From the NCBI GenBank assembly GCA_947254465.1, contig CAMYEU010000003.1:1-22213 (forward strand): a DNA stretch of 22,213 nucleotides. Reading direction: 5' to 3'. Numbering within the stretch: the stretch's first letter is position 1; every line of letters starts with the position of its first letter. This document shows positions 7,027-15,026 of this stretch, one piece after another. The DNA comes from an uncultured Gemella sp. Its GTDB lineage: Bacteria > Bacillota > Bacilli > Staphylococcales > Gemellaceae. The notes beneath the pieces are model-generated. The model searched no databases and was not told the DNA's origin. It saw only the letters and a program-made list of their open reading frames with translations. Both the position numbers and the translations under genes were made by a program.

Positions 7027-8352
7027 TTAGATTAATTTGAATACATCATTTAAGTTCTCAGCCATTGTTGGGTGAGTGAAGATTTGATCTCTGATGTAAG
7101 TGTAAGGAATTTTGTTATCAATTGCCATTTTGATTAGGTTGATAATTTCTTCTGAGTTTTTACCGAATAAAGTAGCTCCAAGAATTAAGTTAGTGTCTTT
7201 GTCTACAGTTACACGGAATAATCCACGTGGATCTTGGTTAACAGCTCCTCTAGGCATGTTAGCAACTGGTAATGATGCTACTGCAACGTTAGGGTATGCT
7301 GCTTCAGCTTCTTCTTTGTGTAATCCAACGTGAGATAATGCTGGAGAGATGAATGTTGAGTAAGGTACGTTTTTACGGTCAGCAGTTGTGTACTCTTTGT
7401 TACCGTGTAAGTATCCGTTAACTACTCTGAAGTCGTCTAATGATACGTAAGTGAATTGTAATCCACCGTTAACATCACCAACTGCGAATACATTTTCTAC
7501 AGCTGTTTGACAGAATTCGTCAACTACGATTGTTCCGTTTGGACGTAATTCGATGTCAGTATTTTCTAATCCTAATCCTTCAGTGTTAGCACGACGTCCA
7601 GTTGCGTGTAATACTGCTTCGAATTCTAGTGGACCGTATTTTTCTGTATCAACAACTACAAGTTCTCCATTGTTACGGATTTCTTTAGTTGCAGTTCCTA
7701 ATTTGAACTCGATTCCAGCTTCTTCTAAGTATCCTTGAGCAAGTTCAGCGATATCTTTATCTTCTCTTCCTAAGATTCCAGGAGCGAAGTCGATTACTGT
7801 AACTTTAACTCCAAGACGAGCATATAGGTTAGCGAATTCTAATCCGATGTTACCTCCACCGATAATTCCTAGAGTTTTAGGAGCTTTTTCTAATTTTTGG
7901 AATTCAGTGCTATCATAAACATTTTTAGATGTTGTTAATCCTGGAATTGGTAATACATTGTTTTTAGCTCCAGTGTTAATTACTACGATTTCACCTTCAA
8001 GTTGTTTAGTTTCTCCGTTAGCAGAAATTTCTACTACTTTGTTAGAAACGAATTTAGCGTGAGCTGTGTAAACATCAACGTTTGGACTATTGTCTAACAT
8101 AGCGAAGTTTTTAGCGTTAAGTTTAGATACAACAGCATCTCTTGTAGCTTTAGCTTCTGCGAAGTCTTTTTTGTTGTCAGCAGCTACGATTAAAGTTTTA
8201 GTTGGAATACATCCGATATTGATACAAGTACCACCGTACATTGCACTGCTTTCCTCAACTACTGCTACTTTTTTTCCTTCTTTAGCAAATGTTGCTGCTA
8301 AAGTTTTTCCGGCTTTACCGAATCCTACTACTAATAAATCATATTTAACCAT
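7027..8352 (-). CDS. rclA: RclA/Har-type flavin disulfide reductase (probable hypothiocyanous acid reductase)
   Basis: This 441-residue protein is a class I pyridine-nucleotide disulfide oxidoreductase. The FAD-binding GFGKAGKTLA is at residues 10-19, the redox pair C43-INIG-C48 follows AMYGGT, the NAD(P)H-binding GGGNIGLEFA is mid-protein, a second FAD motif is VFAVGDVNGG, and the dimer-interface FTHPTMAEN is near the end. GKAGKTLA, AMYGGTCINIGCIPTKTL, QFTYVSLDDFRV and the DQIFTHP end match from memory the E. coli RclA and pneumococcal Har proteins, which reduce hypothiocyanous acid made by host peroxidases. It could also be annotated as a mercuric-reductase-like or dihydrolipoamide dehydrogenase-like protein, but there are no 2-oxoacid dehydrogenase genes nearby. 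ATG at 8352 has GAGGA 8 bases upstream. Confidence 0.82.
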   Translation of the reverse strand: MVKYDLLVVGFGKAGKTLAATFAKEGKKVAVVEESSAMYGGTCINIGCIPTKTLIVAADNKKDFAEAKATRDAVVSKLNAKNFAMLDNSPNVDVYTAHAKFVSNKVVEISANGETKQLEGEIVVINTGAKNNVLPIPGLTTSKNVYDSTEFQKLEKAPKTLGIIGGGNIGLEFANLYARLGVKVTVIDFAPGILGREDKDIAELAQGYLEEAGIEFKLGTATKEIRNNGELVVVDTEKYGPLEFEAVLHATGRRANTEGLGLENTDIELRPNGTIVVDEFCQTAVENVFAVGDVNGGLQFTYVSLDDFRVVNGYLHGNKEYTTADRKNVPYSTFISPALSHVGLHKEEAEAAYPNVAVASLPVANMPRGAVNQDPRGLFRVTVDKDTNLILGATLFGKNSEEIINLIKMAIDNKIPYTYIRDQIFTHPTMAENLNDVFKLI

Positions 8353-8437
8353 AATTTGATTCCTCTTTTATTTTAAATTTTTATTGTTTATTTTTTATAT
8401 CTGTACAATAAATATAAATGAAAACTATTTAATTCAT

Positions 8438-8489
8438 ATTTTACTCCTACTTTTTTAAAATTTCAAGTACTTTGCCTACAAAAGTAGAC
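8438..8489 (-). promoter_or_regulatory. Promoter and upstream palindrome of the RclA-type gene
   Basis: On the minus strand TTGAAA (8466-8461) and TAAAAT (8443-8438) are 17 bases apart. Nine bases upstream of the -35 box is the perfect inverted repeat CTACAAAAGTAG (8476-8487). That is where an activator would bind, and a related CTACTTTT half-site (8447-8454) lies in the spacer. The regulator is unknown. Confidence 0.55.
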
Positions 8490-8579
8490 GATTTTTTAAA
8501 AAAATTTTTTATTGAATATATTGTTGGATAAAATCGTTGTAATATCAACGTTTTAAAGAAAATAATTTTTGATATTATT

Positions 8580-8607
8580 TTGATATTGCTTCTCATTATG
8601 GTATAAT
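8580..8607 (+). promoter_or_regulatory. Promoter of the yjdM gene
   Basis: TTGATA (8580-8585), a 16-base spacer, and TATAAT (8602-8607) preceded by TGG, which makes an extended -10 element. Confidence 0.75.
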
Positions 8608-8645
8608 ATCCTTTGTACAAATATGAAATTTTATGGAGGAAACAA

Positions 8646-8981
8646 ATGACATTACCTAATTGTCCAGAATGTAAAAGTGAATATACTTATGAAGATGGAA
8701 ATATGCTAGTATGTCCAATGTGTGCTCACGAATGGTCACCAGAAGATACTAGTGCAGCAGAAGAGGAAAAAGTTTACCGCGATGCTAATGGAAATGTACT
8801 TCAAGATGGAGATACAGTTTCTGTAATTAAAGATTTAAAAGTTAAAGGTAGTTCTTCTACATTAAAACAAGGAACTCGTGTTAAAAATATTAGATTAGTT
8901 GATGGAGATCACAACATTGATTGTAAAATTGATGGTTTCGGAGCTATGAAACTAAAATCTGAATTCGTTAAAAAAATATAA
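8646..8981 (+). CDS. yjdM: YjdM/PhnA-family zinc-ribbon protein
   Basis: This 111-residue protein has an N-terminal zinc ribbon with CPEC at residues 6-9 and CPMC about 17 residues later, followed by the PhnA/YjdM domain (DANGNVLQDGDTVSVIKDLKVKG, then a beta-rich C-terminus ending GAMKLKSEFVKK). The length is normal for the family. Despite the old name PhnA it is not the phosphonoacetate hydrolase, and the cellular role of the family is poorly defined. ATG at 8646 has GGAGGA (8635-8640) upstream; a frame extending to 8613 would overlap the transcription start region. It is monocistronic, with its own promoter and terminator. Confidence 0.88.
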   Translation: MTLPNCPECKSEYTYEDGNMLVCPMCAHEWSPEDTSAAEEEKVYRDANGNVLQDGDTVSVIKDLKVKGSSSTLKQGTRVKNIRLVDGDHNIDCKIDGFGAMKLKSEFVKKI

Positions 8982-8989
8982 TACAAAAA

Positions 8990-9044
8990 GAGCTGACTCA
9001 GTAGTTATGATTTCAATGAAATCACAAAGGAGTTCAGCTTTTTT
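8990..9044 (+). terminator. Intrinsic terminator after yjdM
   Basis: Outer stem 8991-8999 with 9030-9039 (one bulge), inner stem GATTTC/GAAATC (9009-9014 with 9018-9023), then a run of six U residues. Confidence 0.8.
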
Positions 9045-9064
9045 AATTTGTATATTGGTACTTA

Positions 9065-9096
9065 ATCTTCCGAAAATAGAGAAGATAGTATATAAT
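9065..9096 (+). promoter_or_regulatory. Promoter region of the MFS exporter with overlapping inverted repeat
   Basis: A perfect TATAAT (9091-9096) has only a weak -35 (TTCCGA, 9068-9073) 17 bases upstream. The inverted repeat ATCTTC/GAAGAT (9065-9070 and 9081-9086) covers the -35 and the spacer, a position fitting an operator. No regulator gene adjoins. Confidence 0.4.
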
Positions 9097-9142
9097 AAAT
9101 AAATGTCTTGAAAATAAATTGAAAAGAATGAAAGGAAATACA

Positions 9143-10498
9143 ATGACGAAAATTAAAAAACGTTTATCTATGATAGCTTTGCTTTTAGCTAATTTTATAG
9201 GTGGACTAGATACAACAATGTTGAATACTGCATTACCGCAAATTATTAAGGATTTAAATGGTATAAATCAATTAGGTCTATTAACTTCCATGTTATTATT
9301 TTTTATAGCTATGACAACGGTTCTTTGGGGTAAGCTTGGAGAAGTAATTGGTAATAAAAAGGCTTTTCAATTATCGATATTAATCTTTACAATAGCTTCT
9401 ATACTAGGAGGATTTTCTGTAAATATCTGGATGATGGTATTTGCTAGAGGGTTAATGGGTATTGGTATAGGAGGAATGATTTCTATTCCTTTTGTAATAT
9501 ATGCTAAGCTTTTTCCTGACGCGAAAGAAAGAGCCGTTGCCTTAGGATGGGTAACAGCCTTCTATGGTGTGGCAAGTATCTTAGGACCTATTGCTGGAGG
9601 TTTTGTGGTTGATGTATTAGGGTGGTCTTGGATATTTTTTAGCCTTGTTCCATTTTCCGTAGTTTCTTTAGTATTAATCCAAATTTTTTATAAGGAAACT
9701 GTAATTTCACAAAAACCTAGAGTTGATTACATTGGAAGTGGACTATTAGTTATTATTTCGGGAGTTATTCTTTATTGGATTAGTAATCTTCCGAAGCTTA
9801 ATATATTTATGAATAGTTTACTAGCAATGTTTGTTATTGTTAGTGGTTATATGCTATGGAAGTGGGAAATAAAGGAAACAGAACCGATTCTGCCAATCAG
9901 TCTGTTAAAGAATATGTCTTACATTACGAAAAACTTAATTATGGTGTTGGTCTATGCTTTTGCCATAGGATATAGTATTTACGCTCCAATGTGGGCGCAG
10001 GTTGTATTAGGAACTAGTGCAACTATGGCAGGTGGGACACAGATTTTTAGTTCTATCGCAGTTATGTTAGCAACGAGATTCTCTTCTAAATTTATAAGTA
10101 AATGGTCGTTTGAAAAACTTATAAATATAGGTTTTATAGCGATGTCTGTTTCAGTATTTATGATGGCCTTTGCTCCAATAGGTGTTTCTTATTACTATAT
10201 TTCGATTAGTGGTGCTTTCCTTGGACTTGGCCATGGTTTGATTTTCCCATCAGCACAAGTAGCATTTCAAGAAGTTGTACCTAAAGAACAACTTAATATA
10301 GCAACTACTTTTAGCTTATTATTAAGAACATTAGGCCAAACTCTTATGGCATCAATTTATGGTTTAGTATATGCTAGCCAAGTTAATGGTATTAACAGTA
10401 TAGAACACTCATATCAAGGATTACATATAATCTTTATTATTGCAGCTGTTTCAGTTATATTTGGATGGATAATGAACAAAATTACTTGGAAATTATAA
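9143..10498 (+). CDS. MFS drug exporter, DHA2-like
   Basis: This 451-residue protein has around twelve to fourteen hydrophobic segments. The first helix carries LDTTMLNTALPQI, the motif typical of the DHA2 (14-helix) proton antiporters. GKLGEVIGNKKAFQ is MFS motif A in the first cytoplasmic loop, and GVASILGPIAGGFVVD is the antiporter motif C in helix 5. This supports proton-driven efflux of a drug or metabolite, but the substrate is not evident. ATG at 9143 follows AAAGGA; an in-frame extension to 9119 lacks a better binding site. It is slightly shorter than many DHA2 members. It has its own promoter and a bidirectional terminator shared with the convergent gene. Confidence 0.87.
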   Translation: MTKIKKRLSMIALLLANFIGGLDTTMLNTALPQIIKDLNGINQLGLLTSMLLFFIAMTTVLWGKLGEVIGNKKAFQLSILIFTIASILGGFSVNIWMMVFARGLMGIGIGGMISIPFVIYAKLFPDAKERAVALGWVTAFYGVASILGPIAGGFVVDVLGWSWIFFSLVPFSVVSLVLIQIFYKETVISQKPRVDYIGSGLLVIISGVILYWISNLPKLNIFMNSLLAMFVIVSGYMLWKWEIKETEPILPISLLKNMSYITKNLIMVLVYAFAIGYSIYAPMWAQVVLGTSATMAGGTQIFSSIAVMLATRFSSKFISKWSFEKLINIGFIAMSVSVFMMAFAPIGVSYYYISISGAFLGLGHGLIFPSAQVAFQEVVPKEQLNIATTFSLLLRTLGQTLMASIYGLVYASQVNGINSIEHSYQGLHIIFIIAAVSVIFGWIMNKITWKL

Positions 10499-10546
10499 TA
10501 ACAATTTTCTCTTTATATATATTAAAATAGTAGATTAAAACAAACA

Positions 10547-10582
10547 GTCTGTAAACCATAATGATTTACAGACTTGTTTTTT
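10547..10582. terminator. Bidirectional terminator between convergent genes
   Basis: A perfect 9-bp stem (10547-10555 with 10565-10573) followed by TTGTTTTTT on the plus strand; the minus strand also continues U-rich. It ends the MFS gene and overlaps the last bases of the convergent FemAB-type gene. Confidence 0.82.
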
Positions 10583-11795
10583 ATCTTTTTATTAGTTTTA
10601 ATACTTTTCTTCTTAATGGTAAACCGTAGTTGTACATTAAATTGAATATGTGAGAGATTACTAAATCAAACTCCCCGTAATATTCTACGATATTTGGAGC
10701 GAATTTTGATTTAAAACCAAGTAGACTGTCGTTTAAATCTCCTTCGATGCCACCCATAGAAACTTCTTTAACACCCATTTCCTGGGCTTTTTTCATCGTA
10801 TCAGAAAAGACTTTATACTGGGCAGGAAGTTTTGCGAAATCTTCATTCATACCAGCGTAAATAATTTCAGCATGGTTACCATAAGCGATAGTAATCGCAG
10901 CACTTATAACCTGATCCTTGCTTTTATCTTCGATCTCTAAGCTATCAAATAAAACGATTAGCTTTTCAATTCCAGCTACTTGTTCAAGAAGAGTGCGTTT
11001 TTTCTTCGGTGATTTTTCTCCAAGAGCTTCAATTTCATCTTCAATAGCTTCTTTTCTAGAATGACATTCTTTTACAGCTTTTTCTACATTTATATATGAA
11101 ATGTATAATAAAGCATTATCTCCAAAAGTATCTAGTAAGTTTTCGAAATACTCACGTCCACGAAGAGAGATGTTTTTTCTTTTTTCAGTACAAGCTAGGG
11201 CGAAAAGAAAGTCATCAAGGTTCTCTTTACCACAACGTCTAACTTCAACGAATTTCTTCTCTGCATCACGAATTAAGCGACGTGTATCTTTTGGGAAAAG
11301 ATCAGGAACTTCTTGTTCAAGCTTCGTAACAGTGTTAAATCGTGGTTGAATAGTACTACTCATGTCAAGGCTGAAACCTTTGTGTTTATAGCCATTATCC
11401 TTGAATACTTTTATAAGATTGTTGTGCTCTCTATCTACCTCAACATCCTTAAATACTGCTAACTTCTCATCTTTTATCGCAGTAGGGATATCTAATTTAA
11501 CCATTTTAGCACCTTTGTCTTTGGCGAATTTTTTAAGGTTAGTTAAAAAGAAATTCAGTAGTTCAGTATTAGTATAATCAAGAATTGGGCCACGCGGAGC
11601 ATACCATAATCCTTGGCGAGTTAGTATTTGCACAGCAGCTATAATATTGTCATTTTCGTCTGCGACAGCTACTCTTATAGCTCCCCAAGTATTTTTAATG
11701 TGTGACCATTCGATAGCTTGCATCATATTACCATGTTTATGATTTTTTATAAATTCAGTATATTTTTCATCGTTAATATTTGTTAAAAATTTCAT
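10581..11795 (-). CDS. FemAB-type peptidoglycan aminoacyltransferase (MurM/MurN/FemX family)
   Basis: This 404-residue protein belongs to the FemABX family, which uses aminoacyl-tRNA to add amino acids to the lysine side chain of lipid II and so builds the peptidoglycan cross-bridge. Typical blocks are QAIEWSHIKNTWGA near residue 26, the YAPRGPILDY region near 88, and a C-terminal acyltransferase (GNAT-like) half with ITIAYGNHAEIIYAG. Between roughly residues 240 and 285 is a charged helical segment fitting the family's coiled-coil arm. The length is normal. Which residue it adds, and to which position, cannot be deduced. ATG at 11795 has AAAGGA about 10 bases upstream. A single copy is visible here; partner enzymes may be elsewhere. 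Confidence 0.85.
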   Translation of the reverse strand: MKFLTNINDEKYTEFIKNHKHGNMMQAIEWSHIKNTWGAIRVAVADENDNIIAAVQILTRQGLWYAPRGPILDYTNTELLNFFLTNLKKFAKDKGAKMVKLDIPTAIKDEKLAVFKDVEVDREHNNLIKVFKDNGYKHKGFSLDMSSTIQPRFNTVTKLEQEVPDLFPKDTRRLIRDAEKKFVEVRRCGKENLDDFLFALACTEKRKNISLRGREYFENLLDTFGDNALLYISYINVEKAVKECHSRKEAIEDEIEALGEKSPKKKRTLLEQVAGIEKLIVLFDSLEIEDKSKDQVISAAITIAYGNHAEIIYAGMNEDFAKLPAQYKVFSDTMKKAQEMGVKEVSMGGIEGDLNDSLLGFKSKFAPNIVEYYGEFDLVISHIFNLMYNYGLPLRRKVLKLIKR

Positions 11796-11827
11796 TATTC
11801 AATAATCCTTTAACTAAAGTACACTTT

Positions 11828-11856
11828 ATCATAACAAATTATAGTAGAAAAATCAA
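11828..11856 (-). promoter_or_regulatory. Promoter of the FemAB-type gene
   Basis: On the minus strand TTGATT (11856-11851) and TATGAT (11833-11828) are 17 bases apart, about 33 bases upstream of the start codon. Confidence 0.5.
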
Positions 11857-11949
11857 TTTTTAGAAGAAATGAGAGATAAATAAGTTAATTACACTTTAAT
11901 TTCTTACTGGAGCTTACTTTGGGAAGTTAGCAATAACTTAATTAAAATA

Positions 11950-11978
11950 TTTACAAGCGCATACAAAACTTATATAAT
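11950..11978 (+). promoter_or_regulatory. Promoter of the small membrane protein gene
   Basis: TTTACA (11950-11955) and TATAAT (11973-11978) with a 17-base spacer, 34 bases before the start codon. Confidence 0.7.
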
Positions 11979-12012
11979 GTTTATATAGAATAAAATAAAG
12001 GAAGTAATTGCG

Positions 12013-12279
12013 ATGAACATGAATACAGTATATATCATGCTTGGATTTATTTTTATTTATGCCATGATTGCTAGCACAAGAGATAAGATAAAAAAGCGTG
12101 ATGAGAAGAGTAAAGAAGCATTTGAAAGACTACAAAGTCCAGCTTATAAAAAAGAGTTAGAAAAGGTTATAAACTTGAGCCAAGACGATGCATTTAATAT
12201 TGCGGCATTAAGAAAAGCATACTTTTTAAATGGAAAAGATGCAAAAAAATTGATAGAGATTTTTAAAAAAAATAGATAG
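12013..12279 (+). CDS. Small single-pass membrane protein, function unknown
   Basis: This 88-residue protein has one N-terminal membrane helix (about residues 5-21) followed by a highly charged cytoplasmic segment. The C-terminal part (IAALRKAYFLNGKDAKKLIE) loosely resembles the helix-turn-helix of the ribosomal L7/L12 C-terminal domain (ALR.ATGLGLKEAKDLVE), as seen in some small membrane-anchored proteins; this similarity is from memory and weak. AAAGGAAG lies 8 bases upstream of ATG 12013, and a strong promoter precedes it, so I take it as a real gene. No function can be assigned. It stands alone between two minus-strand genes. Confidence 0.72.
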   Translation: MNMNTVYIMLGFIFIYAMIASTRDKIKKRDEKSKEAFERLQSPAYKKELEKVINLSQDDAFNIAALRKAYFLNGKDAKKLIEIFKKNR

Positions 12280-12280
12280 A

Positions 12281-12332
12281 AAAAAGAAACTCAACAAATT
12301 GATTTTTATGAATCGAACTGTTGAGTTTCTTC
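12281..12332 (-). terminator. Terminator between convergent genes
   Basis: A perfect 11-bp stem (12286-12296 with 12319-12329) encloses a loop with a small inner pairing. The minus strand continues with a U-run and so best serves the metallophosphoesterase gene; the plus-strand tail is only partly U-rich. Confidence 0.78.
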
Positions 12333-12344
12333 TATAGTAATTGA

Positions 12345-13439
12345 TTATTTTCCTTCAATAGTAATCATCCATACTTCACTACGAGCTGAAGTTTTGAATG
12401 GTGGTCCCCAGAAACCATAACCCGCAGAAGTGAAGAAATGTTTACCATTAATCTTCGCGTAGCCATGATCTAGAGTATAGACTATATCTGTGATAAAGTT
12501 TAACGGCCATAGTTGTCCATGATGAGTATGCCCAGAAAGCTGAACATCTATAGGTAAGGTAGCATGATAATCAATAGCATCAGGTTGATGATCGACAAGA
12601 ACGATAGTCTTGTTTAAATCAGCGCTTTTAAGAAGGTCGGCAGTATCAAGTCTATCGCGACTGACACTCTTATCTTTACGACCGACTAGAGTTATATCGT
12701 TATTAAGTGTGATGCTTTCATCAAATAGTGGGACTATTCCAGTCTTTTTAACCTCATTTACTATTTCTTGTGCGTCACGGTCGTGATTTCCCATCGTAGT
12801 ATAAACGCCTAGTGGAGCTTTTAGCTTACTTAGATTTTCTTGCATGTTGCGTTTTTTGTACATAACCATATCATCGTCCATAAGGTCTCCTGCGATAACT
12901 ACAGCATCTGGCTTCTCTTCATTAACAATCTTGTTTAGTTTTTCAAGTTGAGGATTTGAGAAAAATGTTCCAAGATGAAGATCTGATACCATGGCGATTT
13001 TAATAGATTTTTCAATGTGTTTATCTACCTTAATTGTTTTATTAATCACAGTAGGTGAGTATGCCCAAAATAATCCAAGAGCAGTCATACCCAATAAATA
13101 TAGAACAGTTATACTTAAACTAATTCCTTGAGAAAGATTAAATTTAAAGATTTTCAGTAATAACTTAGCAACTAATAAGATAATACCTATGACAGCACCG
13201 TTTAGGAAGTAGAAGTACCAAACGTTTCCGTAGTTTACCCAAGGTGCGCCTAGTCTTAGCATATAAGCTATAATAGAAAAGTTAGCAATGATAAATAGCG
13301 TGATACCAATAGCTAATTTAACCTTAGGGGGAACAAAAGGTGAAATCATCCATTTTAAACCTAGCCACATCAGAAATACGAGTATTTCATATACTGCGAA
13401 TACTCCGATGAAACCAGCGATAAATTTCCAATTATTCAA
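12345..13439 (-). CDS. Membrane-associated metallophosphoesterase (YkuE/YaeI-like)
   Basis: This 364-residue protein has about four N-terminal membrane helices (residues 5-125) and a calcineurin-like phosphoesterase domain. The metal-binding motifs are complete: SDLHLG (Asp153, His155), GDLMDDD (Asp185), GNHDRD (Asn218, His219), the conserved VDHQPDAI, and SGHTHHGQ. Homologues with this N-terminal membrane part are common in Bacilli; related YkuE/YaeI proteins have been linked to membrane-lipid phosphoester hydrolysis, but the substrate here is unknown. The start is TTG at 13439, supported by GAAGGAG 8 bases upstream; there is no ATG nearby. A clear promoter precedes it. Confidence 0.86.
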   Translation of the reverse strand: MNNWKFIAGFIGVFAVYEILVFLMWLGLKWMISPFVPPKVKLAIGITLFIIANFSIIAYMLRLGAPWVNYGNVWYFYFLNGAVIGIILLVAKLLLKIFKFNLSQGISLSITVLYLLGMTALGLFWAYSPTVINKTIKVDKHIEKSIKIAMVSDLHLGTFFSNPQLEKLNKIVNEEKPDAVVIAGDLMDDDMVMYKKRNMQENLSKLKAPLGVYTTMGNHDRDAQEIVNEVKKTGIVPLFDESITLNNDITLVGRKDKSVSRDRLDTADLLKSADLNKTIVLVDHQPDAIDYHATLPIDVQLSGHTHHGQLWPLNFITDIVYTLDHGYAKINGKHFFTSAGYGFWGPPFKTSARSEVWMITIEGK

Positions 13440-13510
13440 TATTAATTCTCCTTCAAACTATTTATTAACAAATGAAAGAATATATTGTATATTCAAACAG
13501 AGTGCTTTTC

Positions 13511-13539
13511 ATTATACAATATGTAGTTTAAATTGTCAT
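13511..13539 (-). promoter_or_regulatory. Promoter of the metallophosphoesterase gene
   Basis: On the minus strand ATGACA (13539-13534) and TATAAT (13516-13511) are 17 bases apart. The short palindrome GAATATA/TATATTC (13478-13494) lies in the 5' untranslated region. Confidence 0.65.
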
Positions 13540-13543
13540 TAAA

Positions 13544-13687
13544 TTAGGTTAGATAGGGTGATTCTTTTAAGTGTTGTAACTTCTTAATCTTAAAAGTTAT
13601 TGGTTTCATTGCTGCTGAAATGATGTTGAGCATAACCTTATCTATCTGTGGCACCTTTGCTCTTAGAATAAGGAAACTGGAATTTTG
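13544..13687 (-). pseudogene. Possible degraded coding fragment
   Basis: A minus-strand frame is open for 47 codons and ends at TAA 13544-13546, with a natural-looking peptide that includes DKVMLNIISAAMKPITF and a lysine-rich end. It has no start with a ribosome binding site and is cut by TGA immediately upstream; the adjacent frame continues upstream in a protein-like manner, which suggests a frameshift. It could be the end of a decayed transposase or another gene, but I do not recognise it with confidence. It lies in a 505-base gap (13440-13944) whose composition differs from the surrounding genes. The rest of that gap holds TATAAT at 13766-13771 without a convincing -35. Confidence 0.25.
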
Positions 13688-13944
13688 TCAGTTCTCTATC
13701 TTGGAAAGGATATAAAAATCTTTTAAACTGAGGGGGTTCTTAGTGAAAGACTGTGAAATTTTTGATATAATATAAAGAATCAACTGATAGATGCTTTTTT
13801 ATTTGTCTAGAAAAAAGAGATATTTTTTAAAAGACTTACAGGTGAGAACTAAGAAAATTTAAATACATATGTAATGTTTGATAGAAAATCACTCTATCCT
13901 CATCAATAGATAAACAGAAATAAATTAAATAAAAGGAGAAACAG

Positions 13945-14994
13945 ATGCCTGGAAATTATTCAACACGTGAATACCGTGAAAAATTATACGATGATCTTCA
14001 TGTTAGATCGAGAGATACAGCGATTTTGATGTGTGCAATTTTTATTGCCTCTATCGGACTAAATATGAATTCAACAGCTGTTATTATAGGAGCCATGTTA
14101 ATTTCACCTCTTATGACACCGATTGTTGGACTAGGATTAGGTTTAGCTATTTTTGACACTCGTTTAGTCAAGCAAGCTCTAGGGGTTTTACTTACTCAAG
14201 TATTGGTCAGTTTACTTGTATCGACTCTATATTTCTGGATTACTCCCTTATCTTATGCAAGTAGCGAGTTGATTGCACGAACTTCTCCAACGATTTGGGA
14301 TGTCCTAATTGCTATTGCCGGTGGGATTGCTGGTGTGATCGGTTCAAGGAAAAAAGAAGCAAATAATATTGTGCCAGGAGTAGCCATTGCTACAGCGCTG
14401 ATGCCGCCTATCTGCACTGCCGGCTATGGTTTAGCTAATGGAAATGTACGATTTTTATTTGGAGCTCTCTATCTTTTCTTGATTAACTGTGTCTTTATAA
14501 TGCTAGCCAACATTGTTGGAGCAAAAATTTTAATGAGAAAATCTCCCTTAACTTCATTCAAAGAGCTAAGCATTAAAATGAAAATTGGTTTGATATCTTT
14601 GATTGTATTATTGGTTGTTCCAGCCGGTTATTCGGCAGTTACTCTGACTATAGAACAAGCGCGAAAAGAAGGTGTCAAACAGTTTGTAGGAAAAGAGTTT
14701 GCCAATCATACGGTTATCAATCAAGTCTACAAGTCAAGGGACAATGAATTAATCTTGACAATTGTTGGTGACCCGATTTCAGAAGAAGAATTAGAAATAA
14801 TTCACCAAAAACAAGCCTCTTACGGTATTCAATCTGTTAAATTGAAAGTTAATCAAGTTCAGAATTCGACAAAATTAGATAGTGAAGCGACCAAGGAATT
14901 TTATGAAATTATTAATAAATATATCGATCAAAAACTATCTGAAAAAGATTCACAAAAAGACATTGTAAAAGAAAATGAAGCAGACAAGGGTTAA
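13945..14994 (+). CDS. DUF389 family membrane protein
   Basis: This 349-residue protein carries the DUF389 (TIGR00341-type) hydrophobic domain: STAVIIGAMLISPLMTPIVGLGLGLA spread over residues 43-68, then IAIAGGIAGVIGSRKKEANNIVPGVAIATALMPPICTAGYGL near residues 120-165. About six membrane helices are followed by a soluble C-terminal half (residues 225-349) with a charged end. The function of the family is not established. ATG at 13945 has AAAGGAGA upstream. Codons such as GCC, GGC and CTC look more frequent than in the neighbours, and the upstream gap holds debris-like sequence, so acquisition from another Firmicute (for example a streptococcus) is possible but unproven. It stands alone. Confidence 0.83.
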   Translation: MPGNYSTREYREKLYDDLHVRSRDTAILMCAIFIASIGLNMNSTAVIIGAMLISPLMTPIVGLGLGLAIFDTRLVKQALGVLLTQVLVSLLVSTLYFWITPLSYASSELIARTSPTIWDVLIAIAGGIAGVIGSRKKEANNIVPGVAIATALMPPICTAGYGLANGNVRFLFGALYLFLINCVFIMLANIVGAKILMRKSPLTSFKELSIKMKIGLISLIVLLVVPAGYSAVTLTIEQARKEGVKQFVGKEFANHTVINQVYKSRDNELILTIVGDPISEEELEIIHQKQASYGIQSVKLKVNQVQNSTKLDSEATKEFYEIINKYIDQKLSEKDSQKDIVKENEADKG

Positions 14995-15026
14995 GGATAT
15001 TCTATATCCTCAATCCTTGTCTTTTT
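14983..15026 (+). terminator. Long intrinsic terminator overlapping the DUF389 stop codon
   Basis: An 18-bp stem (14983-15000 with 15004-15021; one A-C mismatch and one G-U) with a 3-base loop and five U residues. The stop codon 14992-14994 is inside the 5' arm, so the ribosome at the stop would overlap the hairpin. Confidence 0.85.
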
